DNA of 64,000 bases from Epithemia pelagica (taxonomy: Eukaryota > Bacillariophyta > Bacillariophyceae > Surirellales > Surirellaceae): the NCBI GenBank assembly GCA_946965045.2, contig OX337235.1, forward strand, positions 3,667,928-3,731,927, in the 5' to 3' direction. Position 1 is the stretch's first letter; each line of letters starts with the position of its first letter. The position numbers and the translations under genes are program-made. The notes beneath the pieces were generated by a model. That model did no database searches. It was not told where the DNA came from and worked only from the letters and a program-made list of their open reading frames with translations. This document shows, piece by piece, positions 1 through 9,200 of the stretch.

Positions 1-613
1 CGTTGTCTCGCAATGGGATGCGGTTCTGGCACCAAGGGCTTTCTTGAATCCGATACATGCGTTCATGGGCTGTTGGGTGTGCCTTGAAGGCACATGCTAT
101 GATCCTGCTTCCTCAGTCCGCACATGTTACTGGACGACGAGACCAAGCGGATAAGAAAGAGTAATGGTTAGTGAGCATATCTTGTGCAATGCTAGTATCA
201 TTGGAATTGTCAAGGGCGTGTTGTTTCTCGTGCTGATTGCGTCGGATGCCCCTGCTATTACGGTATAGTTGCTGGAAATGAACCTTTAATGAGGGCAATG
301 TCACGACAAGTATGGGTCGTTATGGAACACTGTTTCTTTTACCCTCCTCCGGATGGGACAAACCTGTACATTCCTCCGTCGTTGAGGGTGATAAGGACTC
401 GACGAGCAGGACCGAAGAATGGTTTGAAGTGGTAGGACTTGGATTCGGTGCGGTAAGGTCACAGGCCTTGGTCCAAGGATCGGTCGCAGTGTCCAGTGGC
501 GATACTACTAATAGGAACCGACGGTGGTGTATTCCGAGCAGGAGAGGTTTCCAATCATGGAGAAGGAACAAGTTTCTTTTAGTGATGTCTTCTTCTTGCC
601 AATTGACAAACAA
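1..613 (-). pseudogene. Broken inverted copy of the giant low-complexity gene at 11259-15495
   Basis: Read on the minus strand, three separate pieces match the + strand gene at 11-15 kb. Bases 560 to 312 match about 13350-13560 (shared peptide ATDPW-T-AC followed by APNPSPT, then STGLS). Bases 300 to 240 match about 13910-13970 (shared GGTTCATTTCCAGCAAC and GGGGCATCCGACGCA). Bases 200 to 1 match about 15395-15590, including the intron 3' end and terminal exon. The material between the pieces is missing, so this is a deleted, non-functional copy. It lies in the orientation expected of a further mirror unit that runs off the left edge of the window. Homology was read by eye. Confidence 0.7.
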
Positions 614-715
614 TCAAAGCAATCACATCACCCGAATCGCACACACAAGACGTAAATATATACCAATCTCTCTTGCAATGATGGCAGAGACATCATCCTT
701 CCAGTACACGAGTAT

Positions 716-895
716 TCCCAAAGGGTCTTTTGTGCGCGCCCGTCGGGAACTTCAGAGTCGCAGATCGTCTCACGTCTTCTCCCCAACCAATTTTTTTTCC
801 TGGGGGGGGGGGGGGGGGGCTTTGGGTTTTTACAAACGAACAAACGGAGACCCGAGAACGAGGACGAGACTGACAACAGTCGGATTCAATCACAC
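716..895 (+). repeat. E element copy 1 (upstream of Kelch 1)
   Basis: The copy carries the conserved block CAAAGGGTCTTTTGTGCG followed by CGCCCGTCGG. A G-rich tract of about 18 G at 802-819 and the tail GTCGGATTCAATCACA come next. The same ordered parts recur at six other places in the window. The copy ends about 100 bp before the Kelch 1 start codon. Confidence 0.7.
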
Positions 896-943
896 TGCGT
901 ATCTGTCACTTCTCTCTCGATCTCGAAAAACAGCAAACGCAGA

Positions 944-964
944 CAACACCGCCATAAAAGAATG
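944..964 (+). promoter_or_regulatory. Conserved core-promoter-like motif of Kelch 1
   Basis: The motif CAACACCGCCATAAAAGAAT lies 28 bp before the ATG. It recurs in near-identical form before Kelch 2, 3 and 4, and the TATA-like CATAAAAG is its centre. Conservation between diverged copies suggests function. The role as TATA box or start region is inference. Confidence 0.5.
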
Positions 965-991
965 TTCGTACCAAAATGAATAATAGACACC

Positions 992-2194
992 ATGAGCATA
1001 ACATCACTGCAAGAACAAGCATGGCAGTCGGGCCTTGTTCTCTTGGACGAGACTGGAGAATGGAATGAAACCGACTGGCCTCCTCTTGAGGGTGATGGAT
1101 GGCGTTCGTATCATGCATCGGTCGTACTGAATCATGCTGATCAGGACAACACCAGGGGACAAACCGTCGTTCTGTTGGGTGGATATCACCAAGACGGACG
1201 TGTCACCAATTCCGTTCTTGTATTGAACTTTACAGAATCCAACAAGAAATGGCGAGAAGGGACACCCATGAATAAGACACGTGTAGGACATGCCGCTGTT
1301 GTGTGCAACGGAGACGTCTACGTGATGGGAGGATACAATGGGTTTTATTTGGATTGTATCGAACGAATTGACGTCAACGATCTGCTGCAATCATCTTCGA
1401 CAGAGAGCAGCACACATGAGAGCAATTGGACGACATTGAATTGTCGCTTATCCACGGCACGAAGCGCATGTTCTGCTGTTGCGGTTCACAATCGATATAT
1501 TGTGGTAATGGGTGGATGGAACTGGCGGCAACACTGCTTATCGTCTGTTGATATTGTTGACACCCGCAATCACACTGTCATTGCAGGACCATCCCTTAAT
1601 CATCCTCGACAAGTTTTTGCCAGTGCCGTCATTGGTCACCGTATCTTTGTCGTTGGAGGCTGCAGAACAAATACTTCGGTGGAGTATTTGGAATTTACAA
1701 AGCCTTGCGACAATGAGGAGAGAAACGACGACACTTTGTCCACAGTCATTTCCTTCTCGTCCGCTTGGAGGATTCATTCTGATTTGGTGCTTTCTGAGCC
1801 ACGAACTGTTTGTGCAGCTGTCGCTGTGGGATCCTGTCTGGTTGTGGTGGGAGCATTCGGTCGAACCGAGCTAGTCTTGGATACACACCGCAACCGCGTG
1901 TGGAATCTCCCTAAGTTCCGAGATCGCCGCAGACCCGACAACATGGTGGCTCTTGCAGATCAAATTGTTGGGATTGTTGGAGGGAAGATTACTGACTCTG
2001 GGACATTACCACTCATGGACAAGACTACATGGTGTTTTCGTAAGCTCTGTGATAAACCACTTAACGGATGGTATCACTTTTTGGGAAGGATTCGGGAAGG
2101 ATCGAGTAACCCCACTTTGACAGTAGCCTCTGAAAGTGCGACAGCCAATATCCGCCATGGTGACGAGAACGGCGGGAAGAAGGATCATAGTTAA
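992..2194 (+). CDS. Kelch-repeat protein 1 (outer gene, left arm)
   Basis: A 400-residue intronless protein made of consecutive Kelch-like blades, predicted to fold as a beta-propeller used in protein-protein contact. Hallmark segments in order are TVVLLGGYHQDG, a WREGTPMN strand with HAAVVCNGDVYVMGGY, RYIVVMGGWNW, HRIFVVGGC, and the terminal LADQIVGIVGG with TTWCFRKLCDKP. No BTB, BACK, F-box or other partner domain, signal peptide or membrane segment is visible. The start is supported by the conserved MS-x-(T)LKE-type N terminus shared by all cluster members. It is closest to Kelch 4 (19418-20635), its mirror partner: both have NTRGQTVVLLGGYH and DGRVTNSV. The last blade is more diverged and the basic C-terminal tail differs from the other members. 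Substrate or partner is unknown. Confidence 0.88.
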   Translation: MSITSLQEQAWQSGLVLLDETGEWNETDWPPLEGDGWRSYHASVVLNHADQDNTRGQTVVLLGGYHQDGRVTNSVLVLNFTESNKKWREGTPMNKTRVGHAAVVCNGDVYVMGGYNGFYLDCIERIDVNDLLQSSSTESSTHESNWTTLNCRLSTARSACSAVAVHNRYIVVMGGWNWRQHCLSSVDIVDTRNHTVIAGPSLNHPRQVFASAVIGHRIFVVGGCRTNTSVEYLEFTKPCDNEERNDDTLSTVISFSSAWRIHSDLVLSEPRTVCAAVAVGSCLVVVGAFGRTELVLDTHRNRVWNLPKFRDRRRPDNMVALADQIVGIVGGKITDSGTLPLMDKTTWCFRKLCDKPLNGWYHFLGRIREGSSNPTLTVASESATANIRHGDENGGKKDHS

Positions 2195-3090
2195 GAAAGT
2201 GGACTACACATTTGCCCTTGAACGCTTGCGTTGGTTTTGTCGTGAAATCGTGAATCAATGGAGAGATCCTGTGAATCCAATTAGTTTCTAATCAAATAAA
2301 ATGTTGCAACACGCTGTACCGGAGGACTTGTTTGTGGTCCAAAGGAATATAGAACAGTTAGGGACTTGGATGTATTCACTACTGACATACAGCACGTAAT
2401 AAGCATACACTGTATGTTTATACTCCGGTTGATTGTTTGTTGTCGACTCAATCGATTGGGAGGCATGTCCTCCAAACCCTATCAGTGCAAGCCGGTGGCA
2501 TTCCCCACCGATACAATGTATCTATATACTCAGGTTGCTAGTTTGTGGTGGACTCAATCGATCGGTGGGGCACTGACAGTTTAAAAAAAAGAGCAGCATT
2601 CAATCTCACGCCGTTCTAGCAGGTGGTGTCGATTTCATCCAAGTAATGCGTCTTTGAACGTTTTGGACAACCCCTCCACTTGTTGCTCTGGCTCTGGTAA
2701 TCCAATCTCCTGTTCAAAGTACCAGACATTGTTGGTCTCATGGAAAGAGTCTTCGTGACATCGCTAAAAGACAGTCCTTCTCGTGGACTTGCTCTTGTTG
2801 CTGTTCTGTAGCAACCCTCGGTGTCGGTTTTTGTTGCAACTCTCAACGACAGGGACAACTTGAGTCACCGACTCGGCATCATCTGCAACATCCTAGAAGA
2901 GTGATCGTTCGTCTGGTGGTCACTTTCTTTTTTGTTTTTGAAATTTGTGGATTGTCACCGAGACCGCGCCATTGGAAGAATGCTGTTTGCCGATTCTTGC
3001 AAAGGGTGACAGTAACGTTCTTTTGCCTCCAGCACAAAATACCCATTTGAATTGGTCACTGTCTTGGTGCGTTGGCCTCTTAGGACATCA
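2195..3090. other. Spacer after Kelch 1, mirrored in the right arm
   Basis: No convincing gene. Bases 2440-2650 and 2740-2870 match the complement of 18780-18970 and about 18540-18620. The phrase GTGGACTCAATCGAT or a close variant occurs twice (near 2445 and 2550). The long conserved post-Kelch sequence found after Kelch 2, 3 and 4 is missing here, so this copy has probably lost it by deletion. Confidence 0.5.
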
Positions 3091-3811
3091 CTACTTAGTT
3101 GTCGTTGTTAGTGTTGTGTGTGGTCTTGTTCGCACGTGCGGGTGTCCAGAAGTGTCGTTGTTGGGAGCATGGTGGTGTCGTCGATTGTCCTGGTTCTTTT
3201 GTCGTGATTGTTCGAGGGTGGATCGTTCTGTCGTAATAGGATGAGTCTTTGGGAAGAGTGGTGGCTTGCTCACAAAGAGCACTCTTGGATGTTTCTTCCT
3301 TTCTCCTGTCATCCACCATGACCGCGTCAACAGACTCCCTGCTTCAAATCATTCCACAAAACTCTTCATTCCAAAACCCATGGAACTTTTCAACGGAGAA
3401 CACCAGGGGGCGGTCGGAATGCATCTCCACACCAAACAGTAAGGGACAAGTTCCCATTCATTCTCAAGCTGCCGAGCCATTTCTGGGAACGGAGGACAAG
3501 CAATAAAAGTGGCTTCCTTGTTGCTAGAGTTGTATCCAGAGGGAATTCGACAAAGGGGCAACAAATAGAAAAGGTCTTCGTAGGACCAAGTAGTGGTGGT
3601 GGTGTTTGGTTCCTTGGCATTCGTGCTGTGGGCATTGCCCATGTCTTTGTGGTTTCCTTGTGGTGGCGGGTGTTATCATGGAACGATGGTAAGGCTGTCT
3701 TTCATCGTCATGGCATCTTGGTGCTGCTTCCGGTATGCTGTGACGAGGCCATTGCTGCCGTGAACACTCTTACTATGACACTGGTCCCCTTTCGCCGCAC
3801 ATTATCCATGG
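3091..3811 (-). pseudogene. Remnant of an unknown gene divergent from Kelch 2
   Basis: Minus-strand pieces match plus-strand pieces at 17646-18276 in the other arm. The first piece is a start of the form M-x-NVR-x-KGTS with TAAMASSQ (ATG at 3809). A second start MGNAHSTNAKEPNTTT follows at 3642, then a third piece near 3330-3100 with PPLFP and RSTLE. The reading frame changes between pieces and the middle is unrelated to the other copy. Either this is a decayed gene or an intron-containing gene whose exons I cannot join with confidence. No family was recognised. Confidence 0.3.
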
Positions 3812-4048
3812 TACTACCAGGACAAGGACGCGTATATTCGAGAGTCCTTCCCATATCCTTCTCTGATTCACATGCTGTGAAATCCTGCGACGAGCCACTG
3901 TGGTTTGAGAGCGACTTTTGCGCCGTAAGAAGGATGTGGTTCGTCCTTTGATCCTACAGGTCTTTTACATGGTTTGTATATTACAAACAAAATCTCTCGG
4001 CTCTCGGCCAATGGCTCCGCTCTCGAAGCGTCATCCCTCTACAATAAT

Positions 4049-4215
4049 ACTCCCAAAGGGTCTTTTGTGCGAGCCCGTCGGCAACTTCAAATCGACTCAC
4101 CCAACCACAATTGTTGGGGGCTTTGGGGGTCTTACGAACGAGAAACGCAAAGGGGGAAATTCCGCCCCCCCAAAACTCTCACGCTCCACCTTCTGAGAAA
4201 AAAAATCGGATTCTA
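4049..4215 (+). repeat. E element copy 2 (upstream of Kelch 2)
   Basis: CCCAAAGGGTCTTTTGTGCG is followed by AGCCCGTCGGCAACTTCAAATC, a G-rich stretch, a C-rich stretch near 4170 with CCCCCCCAAAACTCTC, and the tail ATCGGATTCTATCATAAA. It ends about 110 bp before the Kelch 2 ATG. Confidence 0.7.
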
Positions 4216-4280
4216 TCATAAATATATCAGTCATCATCTGTCACCTCTCACGAACAACCAATAGCAAAACAACAAGCAGA

Positions 4281-4301
4281 CAACACCCCCATAAAAGAAT
4301 G
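4281..4301 (+). promoter_or_regulatory. Conserved core-promoter-like motif of Kelch 2
   Basis: CAACACCCCCATAAAAGAATG lies 24 bp before the ATG, the same motif as before Kelch 1. The following stretch GCTTGCCAAAAGTGAAAAG is shared with Kelch 3. Confidence 0.5.
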
Positions 4302-4324
4302 CTTGCCAAAAGTGAAAAGTCACC

Positions 4325-5554
4325 ATGAGCATGGCACTGAAAGAAAAAGCAGGTCAATCGGGCCTTGTCCTTTCGGACGAGAAATGGAATAATAACGACT
4401 TGCCGTCTCTTGAGGGTGGATGGCGTTGGCGCCATGCTTCTGTGGTACTGAATCATCCCGCTAAGGACAAGGACATCAATAACATCAATAACAGCAAACA
4501 AACGGTCGTCGTGTTGGGAGGAATCAAACAAGGTTGGATTTTTACCAATTCCGTTCTTGTATTGAACTTAACAGAATCCAACAAGAAATGGCGAGAAGGG
4601 ACACCCATGAATAAGGGTCGTGAAGGACCTACCGCTGTTGTGTGTAACGGAGGCGTCTACGTGATGGGAGGAGACAATGGAGCACATTTGGATTGTATGG
4701 AACGAATTGACGTCAATGATCTGCTGCAATCATCTTCGACAGCGAGCAGCACACATGAGAGCAATTGGACGACATTGAATTGTCGCTTATCCACGGCACG
4801 AGGAGCATGTTCTGCTGTTGCGGTTCACAATCGATATATTGTGGTAATGGGTGGGTATCACAGGTCGTTAGACTCGTCTCTTTCGTCAGTTGAGATTGTA
4901 GATACCAACCATCACACTGTCATTCCGGGACCATCCATGGCTGTTCCACGGGTATGGTTTGCCAGTGCCGTCATTGGTCACCGTATCTTTGTCGTTGGAG
5001 GCAAAAACGGGTACGACGAACTTGACTCGGTAGAGTATTTGGAACTAACAACACATTGCGACAATGACGAGACAACGAAGGAGACTACTTCTGCAGTCAG
5101 TTCCTTCTCGTCTACTTGGATAATTCATTCTGATTTGGTGCTTTCCAACCCACAAGCATATTGTGCAGCGGTTGCCCTGGGATCATGTCTTATTATTGCA
5201 TCGGGAGGACTTTTCAGAGGAACCGTGCAAGTCTTGGATACACACCGCAACTGTGTATGGAATCTCCCAGCATTCGGAAAGGGCCGTGAAGTGCGCAGTA
5301 TGGTGACGTTTGCCAATCAAGTTGCCGTGATTGGTGGAAATCCAGATCCTACCTGTGCGACATTGCCACTAATGGACAAGAATACATGGTGCTTTTGTCG
5401 ACTTTGTGAACAGCCATGGAACGAACGGTATCATTCTCTGGAAGGATCAGGTTCCCAAGATGTTATTGTAACGGGTAGTATGCGAACTGACAATGAACGA
5501 CCCTGCATGACCTCGACATTGCCTCGTAAACGAGCATTGCCAAATACTCCCTAG
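4325..5554 (+). CDS. Kelch-repeat protein 2 (inner gene, left arm)
   Basis: A 409-residue intronless Kelch protein starting MSMALKEKAGQSGLVLSDEK. Blade signatures are TVVVLGGIKQG, AVVCNGGVYVMGGDNG, RYIVVMGGYH, HRIFVVGGKNG, SCLIIASGG, and NQVAVIGGNPDPTCATLP with NTWCFCRLCEQPWN. It is the closest relative of Kelch 3: both have RWRHASVVLNHPAKDKDINN and end near LPRKRA-(L/W)PN-(T/S)P. The N-terminal third of blade 2 (WREGTPMNK, ERIDVNDLLQSSSTASSTHE) is instead nearly the same as in Kelch 1 of the same arm. That hints at local gene conversion within the arm. Confidence 0.9.
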   Translation: MSMALKEKAGQSGLVLSDEKWNNNDLPSLEGGWRWRHASVVLNHPAKDKDINNINNSKQTVVVLGGIKQGWIFTNSVLVLNLTESNKKWREGTPMNKGREGPTAVVCNGGVYVMGGDNGAHLDCMERIDVNDLLQSSSTASSTHESNWTTLNCRLSTARGACSAVAVHNRYIVVMGGYHRSLDSSLSSVEIVDTNHHTVIPGPSMAVPRVWFASAVIGHRIFVVGGKNGYDELDSVEYLELTTHCDNDETTKETTSAVSSFSSTWIIHSDLVLSNPQAYCAAVALGSCLIIASGGLFRGTVQVLDTHRNCVWNLPAFGKGREVRSMVTFANQVAVIGGNPDPTCATLPLMDKNTWCFCRLCEQPWNERYHSLEGSGSQDVIVTGSMRTDNERPCMTSTLPRKRALPNTP

Positions 5555-5589
5555 ATGTCATGATGATAAAAAAAGAATAAAAGCTAGAC

Positions 5590-5830
5590 ATGTTGTTCTC
5601 AATCGAGTGGCTTATTTTCTACAGTCACAGTTGCAATCCTAGTATAGATAATGGTAACTGAAAAGTAGAGCGAAAATGTTGCAAGATAGGATCTGTTTGT
5701 TTGTTTGTTGTCAGAGGATCATTGAGGATCGCGAATGAATGGGAGGGGCTGTCCCATTCTCCCGCTATCCAGCCAGGATACGGTTCTCCTTCCGGTTGAT
5801 TGCCAATTTTCACATGCCCGGTTAAGCTCC
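5590..5830 (+). repeat. Conserved post-Kelch sequence after Kelch 2
   Basis: The block CTCAATCGAGTGGCTT to TTGCAAGATAGGATCTG and GTCAGAGGATCATTGAGGAT recurs downstream of Kelch 3 (15700-15935) and Kelch 4 (19200-19417), each in gene orientation. It may contain the 3' processing region. From 5831 to 6249 nothing further is recognisable. Confidence 0.6.
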
Positions 5831-6249
5831 TGACGAACTGTCAAAACTTACAAGTGACTATTCAACTGCGCGTCTCATCTTGATCCTGTTCCAAAAGAGA
5901 GTTCAAACTAACAGCAAGAGGATCGCTTTGTACGTTCATTTTAACTCGTCAGCGATGTACTTTGCTCCGGTGCTTGTGCTTGAACACTTATGATAGACAG
6001 TGTGGTTGCGTCGCCATGATGTTCGTGTCTGAGCCAGCTTCCATGACACTAATTTTCTTTTTGGAGGAGAGAAAGGTGCAATACACCAGTAGTTCATGGT
6101 GTGGATTCAATTCCGACAAACTCTTTATTCGCACAGGTGGACTTTGAAAAGAAAGTCAAGTCAAGGTAACGCTACCAGGTACTGTCGGTTCCATACTGTT
6201 TGTCGTTAGCGGTTAATAAAAGATATACTGTGTAGATTCCGCCACTACA

Positions 6250-9200
6250 TTATATGATGGTTGTTTCCTCCAGCAGGTCGGCTTCGTCACTTGGTTGCAC
6301 TGACTCGTCATTGAAAATCATGGTGGTCGTACCAGCTAGCAGCGACATGAGCTCGCCAGTTTCATGGACAATGATAGTCTCGTCGATTGACTCCTCGTAC
6401 CATCGATAAGACTTGATTGCTGTCACCATATCCTGTGGTGACATGTTAGTCATCATGTCTGCATACTTTGAATACTCAGCCATGGCACGATCCACGCAAG
6501 TGTTGGAATCCGCACAGAGGAAACCTGTAACGGACGCCAATAGCAACACAACCATGAAGTGTTTCATGACCCAGCGACTACGAGAAATAGTGTTTACCTT
6601 GCTGCATGGAGGTTCCGAGCCACCCACCATGATGTTCATGATCCGAGATCGAGCTTCTTTCATTGATGTCGGCTTGTCACAGGTGTCGTCATTGTTCGCT
6701 CGGGTAGCCAACGTCGAGCGGTTACCGAGTGCTTTCTCATCGCCCATTGAGGTCTTACATGATTTCATGTCCCAGCTCGAATCTTCGTCGGGTAGACTCG
6801 GAAGGGCGATGCGACTCTTTTCCATGATCAATTCTTCACTACTCCAATCGGACGCGCAGGGAGTGGAACTGCGTTCCGTACTTCGATCCGTACTACTGCG
6901 GTCCTCGCCATCGGCTCGATTATCCTCCTGTTCCAACTTGGAGCATTCGTTGCGAACATGACGTTCCCATTCATCGGAAATACTGTCGCTGTCGTCAGAT
7001 CCGCCAGTCATGGTCATATTCGATGTCAGTAATTGGGCACTGGAATGCTCCTCCACTCCTTTCTCTTGCATGTTGATCATGCTAGGTGCAAGTTGCGTGC
7101 GATTCGCTGAAACGCTAGGAACTCGATTCGAGCCTCCAAACTTTTTCATGTACCTCCAGTGGGGTGACTTTGCTGTCGATTCAGGGCCAGCTTCATCGTT
7201 GCTGCTGCTGGAACAATACTGCAGCTGATGGTTGTCCAATAAGGACGCTGTTCCGGCCATTTGAAATCTTCTGCGGAGAATTGACGAGGGACCAAATTTG
7301 GAAGCTTTCTTCAAAAAGCTATTCGTCTTGGTATCTTGTTTGGTAACATCGTTAGCATCCTTGGTACTTTCCGGCTCTAGGACGTATTCTGATTTTTGAA
7401 CCAAGACTGGGTTGAAGGAGACGGACTTTTTGACCTTTGGTTTGTCTTCGGTGCTTCGCAGAAAGAGAGGCTCCCAGAACGTTGTCGTTGTGTTGGGTTT
7501 TTGTAAAATTGGTTTCAGCATGACATTGGGAGTACTATCCGCAATGACTGGGGTGGATGGTGTGTTATTGCCTGCAATGGCCCCATTGTGCCACAAGGGA
7601 GAGCAAGTGGGCATTTGATCGAGCAGAGATGGAATGGAACCGTCATTGAGAAGCAATGGGAAGGAAACAGTCTCTGGACTACCGCAACCGGGTCGACAGT
7701 CGTTCAATTGAACTTGCTGTTGTTGCCCCTTGTTGTCTATGGTTGGCTCAAAAAGGGATGGCGGTACCCTAATCTCGCCTTCGGAGGAACCACAAGCAAC
7801 CACTGCAAGAAGCGTCGGAAAAGTTCCTGCAATTTGACTCTCAATCTTGTTCATTTGTTCATCAGAGCTACTACTATCTTCATCTTCGTCAGTCTCATTC
7901 TCTTCGTCCTGTTTGCCGTGCTCCGACTGGTGAGCAAGCTTGCGACGGTACTCGGCTTCCAAAGGGGAAAAAACCATGCCTTGTTGGCTGTCCCCGACTG
8001 GGGGTTGGGGAAGGAACACGTCGGATCCCCGTTTCGTAGTGGAAATGGATAGGCATGGCATTGTCGGCACAGGCGACGCTTGGGCCGGGTCGCCTCCACT
8101 GGTGGAACTTGCACCAACGCATACAGGAGTGGAAGCGGATGAGTCCATGACCTTGTTCCAGGAGGTTTCGACCGAATTCATGTACTGCTGTAGTGTATCC
8201 AACACTTGAAGAACATCGTCCCCACGAGGGCTTTGTTTCTCAATCGTTCTGCTGTTTTCTTCACTGTTCGTGGATAGAGTAACTTTACTACTCTCGGCAG
8301 GACTCTTGTTCAAATTCTTTTCCTCATCCGATGTCGTTCGTTCCTTGTCATTGTTCTCGTCCTGTCTGTCGGATTCCGTTTTCTCGTCCTGTTGGCCGTC
8401 CTTGACACAGTCTTGTTGCGGGTCTGGTAGTTGCCGCTCTTGGTTGGTCTCCTCGTCCACCACCACTGGCGTCGTCGTTTGTGGTGGTTGCACCAGGGAC
8501 AAGGAGGGTCCGACATAGTGGTGTATCATTTCGAAAATGGTATGAATGCCATCTTCCGTCTTGGGTGGTTCGTTGGTGGTACTGATGTTGTCGGACGTTG
8601 TCGTATTACTCTCCGTTGCTGGATCCGCACCACGGGAAGGGAATGGCATTTGGCACGATTCCGCGTTGGAACTCGGGATGGTGCGGATTCCTTCATTACC
8701 CAAATGTCGATCGGAATGGACGACAGTGGGTTGGTCGTGGAGGAGTGTGTGACTGTCTTGTTGTTGTTGGGGGTCCGGATCCGTCGCGTTGTTGCTGGAA
8801 GCGTCCATCTGGTCGTGGTTGCCGTCCTCGTTGTTGTTGTGAGTGGCGGTGTGATCGTTGCAGTGGTTGGAATCCTCTTCTTGGCTGGGTGTTGCTGCCA
8901 CACGTGTTGTCGTCATTGTCGTTGTCGTTGTCGTTGTGGTGGTGTTGGAATCCGGTGTCGTTTTGTCGTGTCGTCGTAGTGGTGGGCATGGCGGTTTCCC
9001 AAAACTTGTCGTCGTCCTTGTCGCTGTTCCTGTCGTTGTCGTCGTGGGAGACGAGTTGGTGGTGGTCCGCACTCGTGTCCAGGACCGTTCCATCATGGTA
9101 TCCATGTACTGTTGAATGGTTTCCAACATGGGATGAACGCCGTCCAACGACGACACTGTCGCCGAAGAAGAAGAAGAAGAAGAAGAAGAAGAATGGGTGG

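Larger units (their letters stand above)
690..5830. repeat. Left arm of mirror cluster 1 (Kelch 1 and Kelch 2)
   Basis: This segment matches 15690-20945 in inverted orientation. It contains E element, Kelch 1, spacer, partner-gene remnant, E element and Kelch 2. Kelch 2 pairs with Kelch 3, and Kelch 1 pairs with Kelch 4. Non-coding stretches also match: 2440-2650 matches the complement of 18780-18970, 3091-3330 matches the complement of 18120-18260, and 5595-5800 matches the complement of 15700-15930. Percent identity was not computed. Confidence 0.8.

Noticed and set aside
1004-1390. Antisense frames within Kelch genes
   Set aside because: Shadows of the Kelch coding frame; the same shadows recur in each paralogue.
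9165-9195. Minisatellite-like GAA run as a separate repeat
   Set aside because: It encodes the poly-S tract of giant gene A and needs no other explanation.
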